Assembly (NCBI GenBank): GCA_033032865.1
Contig: JAWHQI010000049.1
Coordinates: 1 to 64,000, forward strand
Direction: 5' to 3'
DNA from: Dactylorhiza incarnata
Lineage: Eukaryota > Streptophyta > Magnoliopsida > Asparagales > Orchidaceae
Length of the DNA: 64,000 bases
In this document: one piece after another, positions 45,574 through 57,879 of the stretch
Layout of the letters: each line of letters starts with the position of its first letter
How positions within the stretch are numbered: the stretch's first letter is position 1
The notes under the pieces: generated by a model
What the model saw: the letters and a program-made list of their open reading frames with translations, nothing else
Database searches by the model: none
Told to the model about the DNA's origin: nothing
Position numbers and translations under genes: made by a program

Positions 45574-45657
45574 GTATGAATTAAAAATTAGCTTTTACAT
45601 AGCTATTTGTGATTATACCGTTGTGCAACTGTATGTCTCTTTTTCGTGTGCAATTAG
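45574..45657 (+). other. Putative 84-bp intron at the gag-protease border of H
   Basis: Donor CAG|GTATGA at 45574, pyrimidine-rich tract, acceptor GCAATTAG|G ending 45657. The segment has in-frame TAA and TAG stops. Removal joins ...DVVTG to FVLIF...[10 protein letters not shown] without a shift, which reproduces the gap-free gag-protease wording known for Tekay-type polyproteins. Length (84) is near the lower size of plant introns. Splicing is inferred from sequence only. Confidence 0.6.
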
Positions 45658-48600
45658 GCTTTGTCCTAATTTTCAACTATCCGGCGAGAGCTCTATTTGA
45701 TACGGGTGCATCGCACTCTTTTCTGTCTAAGGACTTCGTGGTGCGAATCAGAGTGCCATCTACCTTCGTAGAGGATAGATTAGAAGTAGTGCTGCCCAAT
45801 GGATCTCGCATGTCTGCGGATAGGAAGAGCCGTGTGAAGGTGCAGATCGGAAATCAAGATTTCGATTTGGAAGCATCGTTGTTACCGTTAGCTGAATTCG
45901 ATGTGATCTTCGGCATGGACTGGCTCTCGGAGCAGCGTGCATGCATAGATTGCAATTCTAAGGAGATCACTCTGGGAAGGAACGCCGATGGAGAAACCAC
46001 GTTTGCCAGTATGCGAGGCGCGAGCAAGACGCTGATGTCTGCTCTCCAAGTGGTTAAGGCGGTGAGAAAAGGCGCCGAGTTGTTCTTCACCTTGTTGGAG
46101 GCTTTGGAGCCAAAGCCCAGGTTATGTGATGTCCCAGTTGTAGCGGAGTACGCCGACGTGTTTCCTAACGAACTCCCTGGGGCTCCGCCTCAGCGAGAGA
46201 TCGATTTCTGTATCGAGTTGGTGCTAGGTGCCAAACCTGTGGCCCGCTCACCGTACCGGATAACGCCAAAGGAATTGGCTGAGCTGAAGGTTCAATTGCA
46301 AGAACTGCTAGAGCAAGGCTACGTACGTCCAAGTTCTTCGCCTTGGAGTGCACCGGTCCTCTTTGTGAAAAAGAAGGACGGGAGCTTGCGTCTATGTATC
46401 GATTATCGAGAGCTAAACAAGTTGACCGAGAAGAACCGATATCCGATTCCAAGAATCGACGATCTATTTGACCAGCTGGTTGGGTCGACGGTATACTCCA
46501 AACTGGACCTAAGGTCCGGCTATTACCAACTGCGGATTAGGGAATGTGACATTCCTAAGACAGCGTTCAGTACCCGATTTGGGCACTATGAGTTCACGGT
46601 GATGCCGTTCGGTCTGTCTAATGCACCGTCGGTATTCATGGACTTAATGAATAGGACGTTCCGTGAGTATTTGGATCAATTCGTGATCGTCTTTATCGAC
46701 GACATTTTGGTATACTCTCAATCGGAAGAGGAGCATGTAGGACATCTGCACGCAGTTCTGGGCACCTTGAGGAAGAGTCAGCTATATGCCAAGTTCTCCA
46801 AGTGCGAGTTTTGGCTACCGTCAGTAGCATTCCTTGGTCACGTCGTTAGTGGAGATGGAATTGCGGTTGATCCGTCGAAGATAGAAGCGATCCGAGCCTG
46901 GCCTTTGTTGAAAAACGTAGCGGAAGTCCGAAGTTTCTTAGGACTTGCCGGCTATTATAGGCGCTTTGTGGAAAACTTCTCGAGGATTGCACTTCCTCTC
47001 ACTAAATTGACTAGGAAAGATCATAAGTTCATTTGGTCGCCCGAGTGCGCACGAGCTTTTGAAGAACTGAAGAGCCGTCTGACCACGGCGCCCATTCTAT
47101 GCTCGCCATGTGGTACGGAAGGCTACGAAATTTACAGCGACGCCTCAGGGAGTGGTTTGGGTTGTGTCCTAGTGCAGTTCGGTAAGGTAATTGCCTACGG
47201 CTCCCGGCAGTTGAAGGTTCATGAGAGGAATTACCCGGTCCATGATTTGGAGCTAGCGGCCGTGGTATTTGCTCTTAAACTTTGGAGGCATTATTTGTAT
47301 GGCGTGAAGATCGACATCTTTACCGACCACAAGAGCCTCAAGTACTTGCTAGATCAAAGGAAGTTGAATATGCGACAGAGGAGGTGGTTGGAGTTCCTTG
47401 GGGACTACACCTTCGACATCAAATATACTCCTGGAAAGGGAAATGTAGTTGCGGACGCGTTGAGTCGTCGGGCTCCCGCTCAAGCAAATTGGATTTTGAT
47501 GCACGATGAGCGTCTAATCCGTGAGCTGGAAGAAATGGAGATCATTTGCGTTGATCGAAGAGCGTCTACTTCAGCATGCTTGAACTGGACGGAGGTTCAA
47601 TACCACCTTGCCGACCGAGTTCGACAGGCATTGGAGCTGGATGAGAGCATGAAACGCTATAAAGCGGAAACCGTTGACGGGTTAAACGCTGATTTCTCTT
47701 TCGAAGATGGCCTTATGTGGAAGAATGGCAGATTGTGCGTCCCAAACGTTGGTACTCTACGGGCGGAGTTGATGTACGAGGCTCATCATACCAAGTACTC
47801 TATCCACCCGGGGAGCACGAAAATGTACATGGACATGAAGAAACTTTTCTGGTGGCCGGGGATGAAGAAAGACATTGCCCTCTACGTGGCCAAGTGTAAC
47901 ACTTGCGCGTTGGTGAAGGTGGAATGTCAACGTCCCGGTGGATTTTTGAAGTCCTTGCCGATTCCGGAATGGAAGTTTGACGATATTTCGATGGATTTCG
48001 TGCACGGATTGCCGAGATCGCAGCATGGAAACGACGCCATCTGGGTGATCGTGGACAGACTGACAAAAGTATCGCATTTTATTCCGAACCGGAAGGATGA
48101 TTCTGTAGAAAAGCTAGCGAAGCTCTATGTCGATAGTATTGTGCGGCTGCACGGTGTCCCTCGTAGCATCGTCAGCGATCGTGACGGGCGTTTCACATCG
48201 AAAGATTGGAGGCTTATCCATGAACTGTTGGGCACTAAATTGAAATTCAGCACGCCTTCCACCCGCAAACGGATGGACAGACCGAGAGGACCAACAGGAC
48301 TATGGAGGATATGCTCCGAATGTGCGCTCTGGATTTTGGAAAGAAGTGGGAAGATCATCTCTATATGATCGAATTCGCCTACAATAATAGCTACCAAGCC
48401 AGTATAAAGATGGCTCCCTTCGAGGCCCTCTATGGTAAGAAGTGTCGTACGCCGTTGTCTTGGGCAGAAACGGGCGATACTAAGCTATTAAAGCGAAAGG
48501 ATGTTGAGGAAGCAACTTCGACGATCCGAACTATTCGAGAAAGGCTATTGATTGCCCAGGATAGGCAAGCAAAGTATTACAACGCCAAGCATAGGAACCT

Positions 48601-49042
48601 AGAGTTCGCCGTCGGTGACCGGGTTTACTTGAAGATCAAACCGTTCAAAGGGGTATCAAGGATCCGACGCTTGAAAAAGCTCAGTCCAAGGTACTTAGGA
48701 CCGTTTGAGATTGTGGAACATGTTGGTGATGCGGCTTATCGGCTTGCACTATCTGCAGAGCTGAGCGGTCTGCACGACGTGTTTCACATTTCAGTTCTGA
48801 GGAAGGCAGTGCAAGAGCCTACTCATATCGTTGCGGTCGGCAAAGTGCCGGTTGATAGTGGGTTGTCGACGAAAGTCAAGCCTTTACGTATCGAGGATAC
48901 CGAGGTAAAGCAGTTGCGGAACAAATCCATTCGGATGGTAAATGTCCGGTGGGATAATTGCGGCCGAGAGGAGCTGTCTTGGGAAAGAGAGCAAGTGATG
49001 CTTGCGGAGTACCCCGAGCTATTTCTCTCAGGTAATTTTTAA
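45658..49042 (+). pseudogene. H pol: protease, RT, RNase H, integrase (one frameshift)
   Basis: Protease [10 protein letters not shown] (about 45696). RT with [33 protein letters not shown] and the catalytic FIDDILVYS (46694). RNase H with [14 protein letters not shown] and DHKSLKYLL. Integrase zinc region [15 protein letters not shown] and [11 protein letters not shown] part DFVHGLPRS and SDRDGRFTS. Near 48258 one base is missing inside the HPQTDGQ motif; the frame resumes at about 48302 with [19 protein letters not shown] and ends with [12 protein letters not shown] and a chromodomain-like tail to 49042. All catalytic residues are visible. Apart from this shift pol is intact. Confidence 0.95.
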
Positions 49043-49091
49043 CTGTAATTCCTGCTTTTACTGTTTTCAAAATTTCGGGACGAAATTCTTT

Positions 49092-49105
49092 TAAGGGGGG
49101 TGGAG
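49092..49105 (+). promoter_or_regulatory. H polypurine tract
   Basis: TAAGGGGGGTGGAG directly before the 3' LTR, preceded by GGGACGAAATTCTTTT, the usual Tekay context. Confidence 0.9.
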
Positions 49106-49106
49106 T

Positions 49107-51178
49107 TGTAACACCCCAAGGATCGTGGTTCAGCGAGGTAGGCGGAATGGTAGGGTTGCACTCGGGATAGGCTCAAAGTTCCAGATCAGGTCAATGCGCA
49201 CGACCATTGTCCTCTTCGCGCACGACCAGTGATCGTGCGCCAATGATCGTGCGTAACCCGCAAGGAATCGGAGTTCTGTCTCGGACAGTGCGCACGACCA
49301 TTGTCCTCTTCGCGCACGACCGGTGATCGTGCGCCAGCGACCGTGCGCTTATTCGCAAGAATTTAGAGTCCTGTCTCGGACAGTGCGCACGACCATTTCC
49401 CTCTTCTCGCACGACCACTGACCGTGCGCCTGTGATCGTGCGCCCTGTTTATTCTGTTCCGCGATTTTGAGCGGAGAAGAAGATCGGACTGTCCAAATCC
49501 ATTGGAATTCGATCCAATGGCTAGGATTAGTTGCGGGAGACCTTTAGGGCTGATGAGAGGGGGTTAAACCTCATATTCTCTAAGCCATTCTCTCTCCAAA
49601 CCCTAGAGAAAGAAGGAGGAGCCAAGGAAGAAGAAGGTAGATCCCGCCATTGACGGAGCTCCGGAGCTCCGTTTTGCGAGCCGTTTCCAGATCCGGAGAG
49701 TGCAGCCCGGTGCGGTCCTTTCTATCCGTGTGAAATCTCGGATCCATGGCGAAAAACAACGCTCCTAGGGTAACGATTTCTTCTCCCATTGTTTGGACTT
49801 GTCTTTTGTCCTCTCCTTCGTTTCTCTATGCTTGCATGAGGGATCCCTTTCACCAAATGGGTGAAGTGTAGGATTCCCTCAAGTTCTCCGGAACTCTGGG
49901 TCGATTGTGTCCGTCCCCGGCATATTGCATGTAGAAAATCCGGTAGTCGTGCGGATTTAGGCATTTTGTGTGAAGCCTATTCGTGGCCGTGAGCCCGAAT
50001 CGGTGATGCTTGGATCGCGACGTTGCATTTAGGTTAAGCCTAGAATGCGTGCCGGAGAATGACTCCGTGAAATCATCTATAGTAGTGCGGGATTTAAGTG
50101 TAGGCGTCTTGTGAAGATCCTAACGAAAGCCCCATGCTTTGAGATTGGATGAAGGCAAACCTTCACCGCGAAATTGATGCGGAGCGTATTATACCTCCCC
50201 TTTTTGAGTATTTGTGAAGCCTAGATCCTTGTGAAGGGATTAGGTGCGTAGCTTATATTTGTGTAGCACTTGAAGGTGCTAAACCCTTACGGGCCGAGGC
50301 GAAGCCGTACCCGCGTCGTGCGATAGATCGCGACGATTAGAGCACGGGCAAAGCTAAACCGAACCCGTTTCCATGCAGATCGGTAAGAGGTCCCTACCTC
50401 ATGTTGTCGTGTGATCATGGGAGAGGTCGTGGAAGGTGGTTTACCTAGACCGACCAAAAGCTCTTTTTCCCACATAAGGCGATGGCCCTTATGGTGGAGT
50501 GTTTGTGAAATTGATGTTGTTAGCCTCATGCGGTTGTTTAGGCGGTTGCGGGGAACCTTCGGGTGAACCCAACCAACATCATGTGCATACCTAGGTTCCC
50601 TCCTTTTTGATGCTCAACCTAGAAGATTGAATGTGCTTGAAACCTCACCTTGTGTAGTTGCACTTTCTTTATTTTAGTACTTGTGCTAGTATGGCTTGCT
50701 TGCAGGGTAGAATCTCCGCCACCCCGGGAAAGGGGTGGGTTCGTTATAATTTGGTCAGCTGTGCTGACCGTTACCTTGTTTGCCACCGCTTGGTGGAATG
50801 TTCTTATGCAGGTGCAGGTGAGCCTAGCGGGAAATAGCGGGCGGTGGCCCCTTTTGCTGAGTTGGCCCTTGAAGGCCAACCTCCTTTTTAGCTTTCTCAT
50901 GTATTGCCGGCCTGCGTGCCGATGTATGTTTTGGAGTTTTTGGTACATTTGCTAAATGTAAGGCCTTAAGGCCATAACTCTCTTTCTTGGTTTCATTCCT
51001 ATGATAGTGGACAATTCTAATGGAAATGTTAAATATGTATGCTTCCGCTAGTGTTTAGTATACTCTATTGTAGTTTCTTTCTGTTTATCACCTTTTAACT
51101 CCTAGCTAGTGTGGTTAGTATGGCGTGGGGTCCCGGCCGGACCTACTGTTATATTATTCGTACTGGCAGGGTGTTACA
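49107..51178 (+). repeat. H 3' LTR
   Basis: Matches 42080-44137. Contains the full first array unit (94 bp). Ends GGGTGTTACA followed by ATAAT. Most visible substitutions against the 5' copy are transitions. Confidence 0.96.
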
Positions 51179-51183
51179 ATAAT

Positions 51184-52874
51184 ACAGGTATTTAGTCAAG
51201 CTTAAGGACGGTAAACAAAAGCGATACTTGGAGACAACCCAATTTTGTTTGTGTTGCTTATTCTAATCCGCTAATGCCATATTATATTATTTCTGCTATT
51301 GCTTGGTGCATCCTTTTTGTAGGGTGGTGATCTCTTGGTGGTTGACTTGGATTTCCTTTGTAGTATTAACGACAATCTTCTGGTATGCTCATTTCTGAGT
51401 AAGGGTCACTTTTCTTCACCTAGTCTTTTATTTAATTTTCATGATTACATTAATTGCATTTATTGCTTAGATTAAGTCTGGGTGAGAGCCGCTATGTGTA
51501 CCCACTCACGTGCACTATTGCATAGCATGCTAGAAGCTTTTATTTAAGTTGTATTATTCATTTTCTATGCACATCACAACAACCACTTGAGAGCGCAGTT
51601 AACCGCTGGCGCATAACGAGTCTAACTCATTCCTTTGTGTGATTGGAAAAATCATTGTGTTGGCGTTTAAATTATGTAGTGGAGTAAAATGTTACTCCGG
51701 TGTTCCTAGTCAAGTTCTTACGTGAGTATAGAGATTTGTGTAGATTAGATTTCTTTTTATACTTTTAGTTTTATACATTTCTATTAGTGAAAATATTATT
51801 TACTCTACTCAAATGGTGAACCTGGTGTGAATCAAAAGGTAGCATATGGATGTGTGTAAATTATCGTTAGACTAGTATTGTTTGAGTCAGGAGAAAGGAG
51901 AATCTTTCTCGAAGGCTAAGAACTTGCTTCAAGCGATTCTTGAAGCATGGGCATAGGATAGATCTTTTGCGTGAGAGTGACATAGGTCGTTATTTTGGCC
52001 CGGTTAAGCTTTTGAATCATTCCTATCTTCTACCCTTGCTAGCCCCTTTGAGCCTATCCAATCCATTTGATTCAGCTCCACCTATGCCTCACTAAAGCCT
52101 CAAAGCCAATGCTAATCGCATGCCTAAATTATGAGATCGAGTTTTACTTTTTGGGGTGGTAATTTTGATAAAATCGTTGTGATTGTGTGGATGCGCTCCT
52201 TTAAAAAATTGCTGAAAGAAAAAGGAAAGAAAAAAAAATGAGGAAAGAGAAAGAAAAAGAAAATATTTTTCTTTGAAATATGAATGAGAAAAGACTAAAT
52301 TGAAAATTATTTGAAATATTGGGAATAGGAGGTGCATACACCCATGTTGCAAAAGTCCAAGTCTTGGGGTGTGGTGCACTTGTATTCAATTTTGGTGTGC
52401 GGGAAGTTTTAATAAAAAAGCTCATTTGGTATTAGGTGTGCTAAGCCTCCGTGTTTATCTTTGTTTATCTCACCATAACCCAAGTCCTACCAGCTCACGC
52501 TATGAAGCAATCTAGTGTCATGGAGAGAATGTGACCGGGCAAGCTTATGGTCTCCGACACCGATGGATTTTGGTGGAGTTGTCCCGAATCCTAACTTTGG
52601 CAATGCTCATCTCAGCGATTATTTTACTTTCTCTGTATGTGTGACCGGATGATTCACCGTAATTCAGTTTTTTTAGTAGCAGTAATATCTATTTACTCTA
52701 TTAGAAATTTATAAATTATGTGTATAATTAGAAATCTTCTCTACTATTTTTCTATGCATGTGAGCATGCGACTTTGCATAGTACTCCATTTTGTAATTTT
52801 AAGCTAGCTATTCCATTTTCTCGCTCCGCCGGATTAGTTTGCTCGGAACGCGCAAACAGGTAAGTCTGGGGGTG
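51184..52874 (+). other. F2 internal non-coding region
   Basis: Counterpart of 33480-35309 in F: CCACTCACGTGCAC (51503), CTTGAGAGCGCA (51585), GGCTAAGAACTTGC (51913), GGGCAAGCTTATGG (52537), then GGTAAGTCTGGGGGTG (52859) at the LTR. No supported gene. A purine-rich stretch is at 52205-52265. Confidence 0.75.
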
Positions 52875-54356
52875 TGATGAGTCTGGTTTATATAGCTATT
52901 TTCGAACTCATCTGGGCTAGTTTTCACTCACTTGCACTTAACTTTCTGCACATTAGTGCTTATATTTCATTGATACACCGGATTACACAAAGTGCACGTT
53001 TTTGGCCCATTGTGGTGTACTTTGTCCTTCCCGTTCATTCCACTACTTTTTTAGTCTTATTTATTCATGAGAATGCTTGGGATGTTTGACTACTCCAGTG
53101 GTCCTGGATGTTTTCCTGTAGGTATAGGGGTTGTGTGGACACTTAGAGTTAGTTTGGGCCATTTTTAGCCTAAATGGCCACTGGTCGTGCGTTTTTGTTC
53201 ACGTACGATCAGGCGCACGACCACTGGTCGTGCGCATTCCCCCTTTTTCCAACCGAGCAATTCGCATGATCACTAGATTCCTTATTGCACGACCACTGGT
53301 CGTGCGCCACTGATTGTGCACTATTTTGGCATTCTGAATTTTGATATAGGTTGTTCTCGCAGGGTCACTGGCATTTCTTCTCGCACGGACACTGGTCGTG
53401 CGCCACTGATCGTGCGAGAACAAAAATTCCTCTTTCTTTAAATACGTGTTTTCATGAATCCTTCCTCCCTAATCGGCATTTCTAGGGCATTTTGAGCGCC
53501 ATTTTTAGGTATTCTTCATTCTCCTTCACACTCCATCATCCAAGAGCCTCCAAAGAGAGGATTCTAGCCCAAAGATCATCAATATCAAGCAAGAAGATCG
53601 TGCACCGGAGTAGACCGAGTCGTGAGAAGAAGAAGACGGGTCATTGGGAGGAAGTGACAACCCTCCTCTACCCCGGACGCAGTTGTGGACCGAGTTTGGA
53701 CGCAGAGATTGACAACCCAATGATTCCTTCCTTGAATCCCAACAAGGCTTCGGACGTGGTCGATTACTTTACTCACTTTCCTCTTGATTTGTTATTTAGG
53801 GTAGGATTTCTCTATCTTTTGATGATGAACACTATAAACCATGTGTGTAATGATATTTCATTTGTATGAAATCATCTTGTTTATATGTGTGTATGAGGTG
53901 TGCTTTCGTGGAGATTGTGGTGTGAGTGTTCGGTGTTGCCGCAGTAGCAATTGCTAGTGGCGTGCTTGTTGACGAGGTGCTTGCGACCCTCATTCCGCCG
54001 GTGTGGATCACCCCATTCGCACGCCTACTCGTTCATCCGCGTAGCGTAGCAATGCATAGCGGCCTGCATAGTTTCCATCCGCCCAGCGAAGCAGTGCATG
54101 GCGGCCTGCATAGTAATAGTTTATTTTCTTTATTTTGTTTCTGCAATCCAAAACAAAAACCCTTCCGCAATCCATCTGAATTAATGGACTTCGATCTCGA
54201 TTCCTTCCTCAAAAAAATAACTCCACCTTACTGTGTTCCTTGAGAGATCGATACTTGGGGAAATCCACCCATTTTATATTACTTGACATCGACCGGTACA
54301 CTGCTGTTTGGACCGCATTCTGCTCTCGCTTTTAGCGGTGCAAAATCAGCGCATCA
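52875..54356 (+). repeat. F2 3' LTR
   Basis: Starts TGATGAGTCTGG and ends GCGCATCA like F. Shared downstream parts include GATGATGAACACTATA and CAATTGCTAGTGGCGTGCTTG. The U3 array (53175-53425) is of the CGCACGACCACTGGTCGTGCG type, unlike F but like H. A TATA-like TTTAAATACG is at 53438. Confidence 0.88.
53213..53235 (+). repeat. Perfect 23-bp palindrome in the F2 LTR
   Basis: Arms GCGCACGACCA and TGGTCGTGCGC around a single C. A shorter copy with 9-bp arms is at 53287-53305. The clearest single dyad in the window. Confidence 0.92.
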
Positions 54357-55936
54357 GTAATGACACGTTCTTCCATTCATGAATCATTTTCTAATTTATG
54401 CATTTTTTTGAAATTGTTCCCAAAAATGTGACAACCACTTTAAATGATGAGTTTTGGTTTATTGCTATGAATGAAGAACTAAATCAATTTGAACGAAATA
54501 GGGTTTGGAAGTTAGTAGAAAGAACATCTAATCACCCGATAATTGGTGTAAAATGGATATTTAAGTATAAATTAAATGGAGATTCTAGAATCACTAGGAA
54601 CTAAATCAATTTGAACGAAATAGGGTGTGAAATGTTTGCACCTGTTGCTCGCCTAGAATCTATTAGAATCGTTATTCCTTTTGTGAGTTATAAGATGTTT
54701 AAATTATTTCAAATGGATGTAAAAAGTGCCTTCTTATATAGGATAATTAAAGAATAAGTTTATGTTGAACCACCCCCCCACCCCACCCCACCCCACCCGG
54801 TTTTGTAGATGAAAATTTTCCTAATCATGTCTATAGGTTAGAAAAAATGCTTTATGTTTTAAAGCAAACGCCTCGTGCTTGGTATGAATGCTTAACATCT
54901 TTCTTATTAAAGCACAGTTATAAAATGGGTAGTGCCAATAACACACTCTTCATTAAGCATATAAATAATGATTTAATTATTTTACAAATTTATGTTGATG
55001 GCATTATCGTTGAAGCCACTAATGAAGAGTTGTGTAATGAAGTAGTACAAGTAATGCAAATTGAATTTGAGATGAGCTTAGTTGCGAAACTCACATATTT
55101 CTTAGGTTTTCAAATCACACAAAGAAATGATGGAATCTTTATTTGTCAACCCATGTATGTACATGATATGCTAAAATGCTTTAGATTTGAAAACTTAAAG
55201 CTGGTTAGTACACCAATGAGCGCATCGCTAAAATTAGGAAAAGATGAAGCCGAAATCTCAATTGATCAAACTTTGTATAGAGTAATGATTGGATCATTAT
55301 TATATTTAAGTGCTCTAGACCCGACATTACTTTGTTGTATGTTTATGCACTAAATTTCAAGCTAATCCAAATGAATCACATTTAAAAGCGGTGAAACAAA
55401 TTTTTAGATATTTAATCAGAACATCTAGGTTAGGTCTACGGAATCCAAACATTGATTCTTTTCTCTTACATGGTTTTTTTGATTCTGATTATGCGGGATG
55501 TTCATTAGATAGGAAAAGCACTATTGACACATGTCATTTCTTAGGCCCTTCACTAGTTACATGGTCAAGTAGAAAATAAAATTCGGTTGCTCTCTCCACC
55601 ACTGAGGCTGAATATATTGCACTAGGAAGTTGTTGTGCACAAGCATTATGGATGACTCAAACCTTAGAAGACTTCGGAGTTCATCTAACCAATATTGAAT
55701 TATAATGTGACAACAAGAGTGCTATTGACCTAACAAACAACCTCGTCCATCACTCAAGATGCAAACACATAGACGTAAGGCATCATTTCATAAGGGATCA
55801 CATTAAAAAGGAAAATGTTCATATAATTTTTATAGGAACTGAATCCCAACTTGCAAACATCTTTACCAAGCCTCTACCTGATGCACGATTTGCTTTTCTT
55901 AGACTAGAATTAGGGGTTTTGGACGTCTTAAGTTAA
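54357..55936 (+). pseudogene. J pol remnant: copia RT and RNase H
   Basis: Starts near FFEIVPKNVTTTLNDEFW, the usual RT start. RT motifs [22 protein letters not shown] and YVDGIIVEAT, where the second catalytic Asp is Gly. RNase H motifs SDYAGCSLDRKST, LSTTEAEYIALGSCCAQALW, HSRCKHIDVRHHFI and ANIFTKPLPDARF. Stops and shifts occur near 54602, 54756, 55350, 55577 and 55702. A 29-bp duplication replaces part of RT at 54598-54626, and a CCCCA expansion interrupts it at 54771-54800. Sirevirus-like by wording. Confidence 0.88.
54769..54800 (+). repeat. (CCCCA)n microsatellite inside J RT
   Basis: About five CCCCA units plus flanking C runs, where the family has two or three Pro codons. The minus strand has five G runs and could form a G-quadruplex. 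Not the plant telomere repeat. Confidence 0.8.
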
Positions 55937-57870
55937 AAATGACAATCCGGCATATTGTGTTTATGCTTGACTTATCTCTTTACTCTACCACATAGACCAT
56001 ACATTGAACAATCATAATCAGGCGAAAAATTTCAAAAACACAAATTTTTTCTGAAAAATGCAACTTCTGTTAATAACGCGCAATGGTAGGTTGTTAACGT
56101 CGGCGTTAGACTAAAATCCTGTGTTTTCTAAATATTTCCAAAAGTTATATATTTCTATTCATTTCCTGTTACTCTTTAAATACTAAAAACTAAAAAAAAT
56201 ATGTAAAATTAATCAAAATCAATCAAAAACATGTTGTTCCCCTATATACAAAAAATCAAATACAAAATTTCAAAATAATTTCAAAATAATTTCAAAGAAA
56301 AAAATATGACTTTCTTTTTATCTACTTATGTGCGCTTATTATTTTTTAACATATATAAAGAAAAATTATAAAAACAGTTTACTATTTATTGAAATGTTTT
56401 TCAACGGTGAATTGAATTATCTTCTCATGGTTAAAAATACAATGTAAATTCGCTATTTCAAAGATCTTAAAACATTATTTTGTGTCATGCCTTGAATATT
56501 ATCTTGTAATGTGCAATGAAATTGAATATAGAAATCATGTATAATTGCTTAACATGCCTCTAAGTATGAGTAATGTTATATACTTGATAATAATTTATTC
56601 ACTCACCTCTTTGATAATCTACGTATGATTTTAATCATATTCTTGCATGATTGTGTAGTGTAGCAACCTAACATTATTAGATGTGTGCTTAGTTTACCTA
56701 CAACTCATAAATATCCTTTTCTTTTCATGCACTCATATATGAAGAAGTGTGTTTTTCAAAATAAAAAACTCTATGTTTGCAAAAACAAGTGAATTCGCAG
56801 AACTTTGTCTCAAACCAAAATTCAAATGAATATTTGACAAAGATAACTCCGCCAAGCACTACTCATCCTCCTAATAAGTCTTAATGAGCGTTGTGAGGTT
56901 GAGCACCTTGGAGAGAATTGTAAAGTGTCTTGTGCAAACTCATTAATACACTACTTCTTCTTGTACACCGGATCACAAATAAATAAAAGAAAAGATACAA
57001 TATATGTGATCCCCGAAGCACTACTTTGCACCCTGATAAGTCTTAATGAGCATTATATGTGTAGAGCACCTTAGGAGTTGTACTATTTGTATGTGCATTA
57101 AAATAAAATATAGCTTTGTGGGTGGAAGTAACTCTAAAATGCATTTCAATAATGATGTGTTTATTCCATTATATATGTCATGTGTTTTGATTAAATCATT
57201 TGTATACTCTTATCAAAAACACTACTTGTACACATTATTATCTCTTATAAACCTTCTACTCATGAGTATTGGACTTTAATGCATATTTACATGTCCTTTC
57301 TATAATTTTTAGTAGATGCACTAGATTATTTTGCATGATCTCTGCAAGGTATAAGTCTACTTGAATTGTGAATTTAACACATTGTAGTTTCTTAACTTGA
57401 CTTGATAAATTCTCATGCGTGAATTATTTTTATGTACCACAAGCGTATCTTGGATTTCTAATTAAAAACATCTTCTTTCAAACACTAAAACTTTTATTCA
57501 TTTTCAACACTTGCAAATTTCAAAAATGATGTTTATTTTAAGAATGCTTATTATACTTGAACTTATCTTCCGCTACGCTGTGTCTACTCAATCATGCTTA
57601 TTTAACCTATAAACAAGTGCTATTATATTTTGATACAAATGATATTGTGATCTTATCCTTTAATTGCAAAAACATCTATTTTCTACTAAAACAAAACTCT
57701 TACTCATTTACTATACTTCAAACTCCAATAAAGATGTTTATTTCTCTTGAAACATGCATTCCACTATCCTTACTAAATGTATCCTTACTAAATGTACGCT
57801 CGATCATGAATATTTCTTACCCAACAAGTGGTATTAGTTACTTAACTAATGATACTTCATTCTTACTCTA
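55937..57870 (+). other. J AT-rich 3' region with an internal duplication
   Basis: About 1.9 kb without a supported gene. Two related segments (56846-56915 and 57013-57078) share AAGCACTACT, GATAAGTCTTAATGAGC and GAGCACCTT. A 15-bp TCCTTACTAAATGTA direct duplication is at 57767-57796. The short frame 57557-57871 has no recognised domain and I do not call it a gene. No third gene like those of A and C is seen. Confidence 0.65.
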
Positions 57871-57879
57871 AACTTCCTA

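Larger units (their letters stand above)
42080..51178 (+). mobile_element. Element H: young Tekay-type Ty3/gypsy retrotransposon
   Basis: LTRs of 2058 and 2072 bp with TGTAACACCCC...GTGTTACA ends, ATAAT duplications (42075-42079; 51179-51183), a TGGTATC-type primer site, gag, pol with PR-RT-RH-IN, and a polypurine tract. Only one stop and one frameshift are seen. By eye the LTRs differ at roughly 1-1.5% of positions. The integrase tail and PPT context fit the Tekay/Del chromovirus lineage. Confidence 0.95.
51184..54356 (+). mobile_element. Element F2: 3' part of a relative of F
   Basis: About 1.7 kb of non-coding internal sequence followed by a 1482-bp 3' LTR. Several internal blocks match F in the same order. 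The 5' half and 5' LTR are not seen; H sits at its left edge. After the LTR comes GTAAT, whose partner is not in the window. Confidence 0.8.

Noticed and set aside
54769..54800. Interstitial telomere repeat
   Set aside because: The unit is CCCCA, not the plant CCCTAAA, and it arose within Pro codons of an RT gene.
57557..57871. 104-codon frame in J's 3' region as a gene
   Set aside because: AT-rich, no domain, no leader or promoter-like layout, and no counterpart in A or C.
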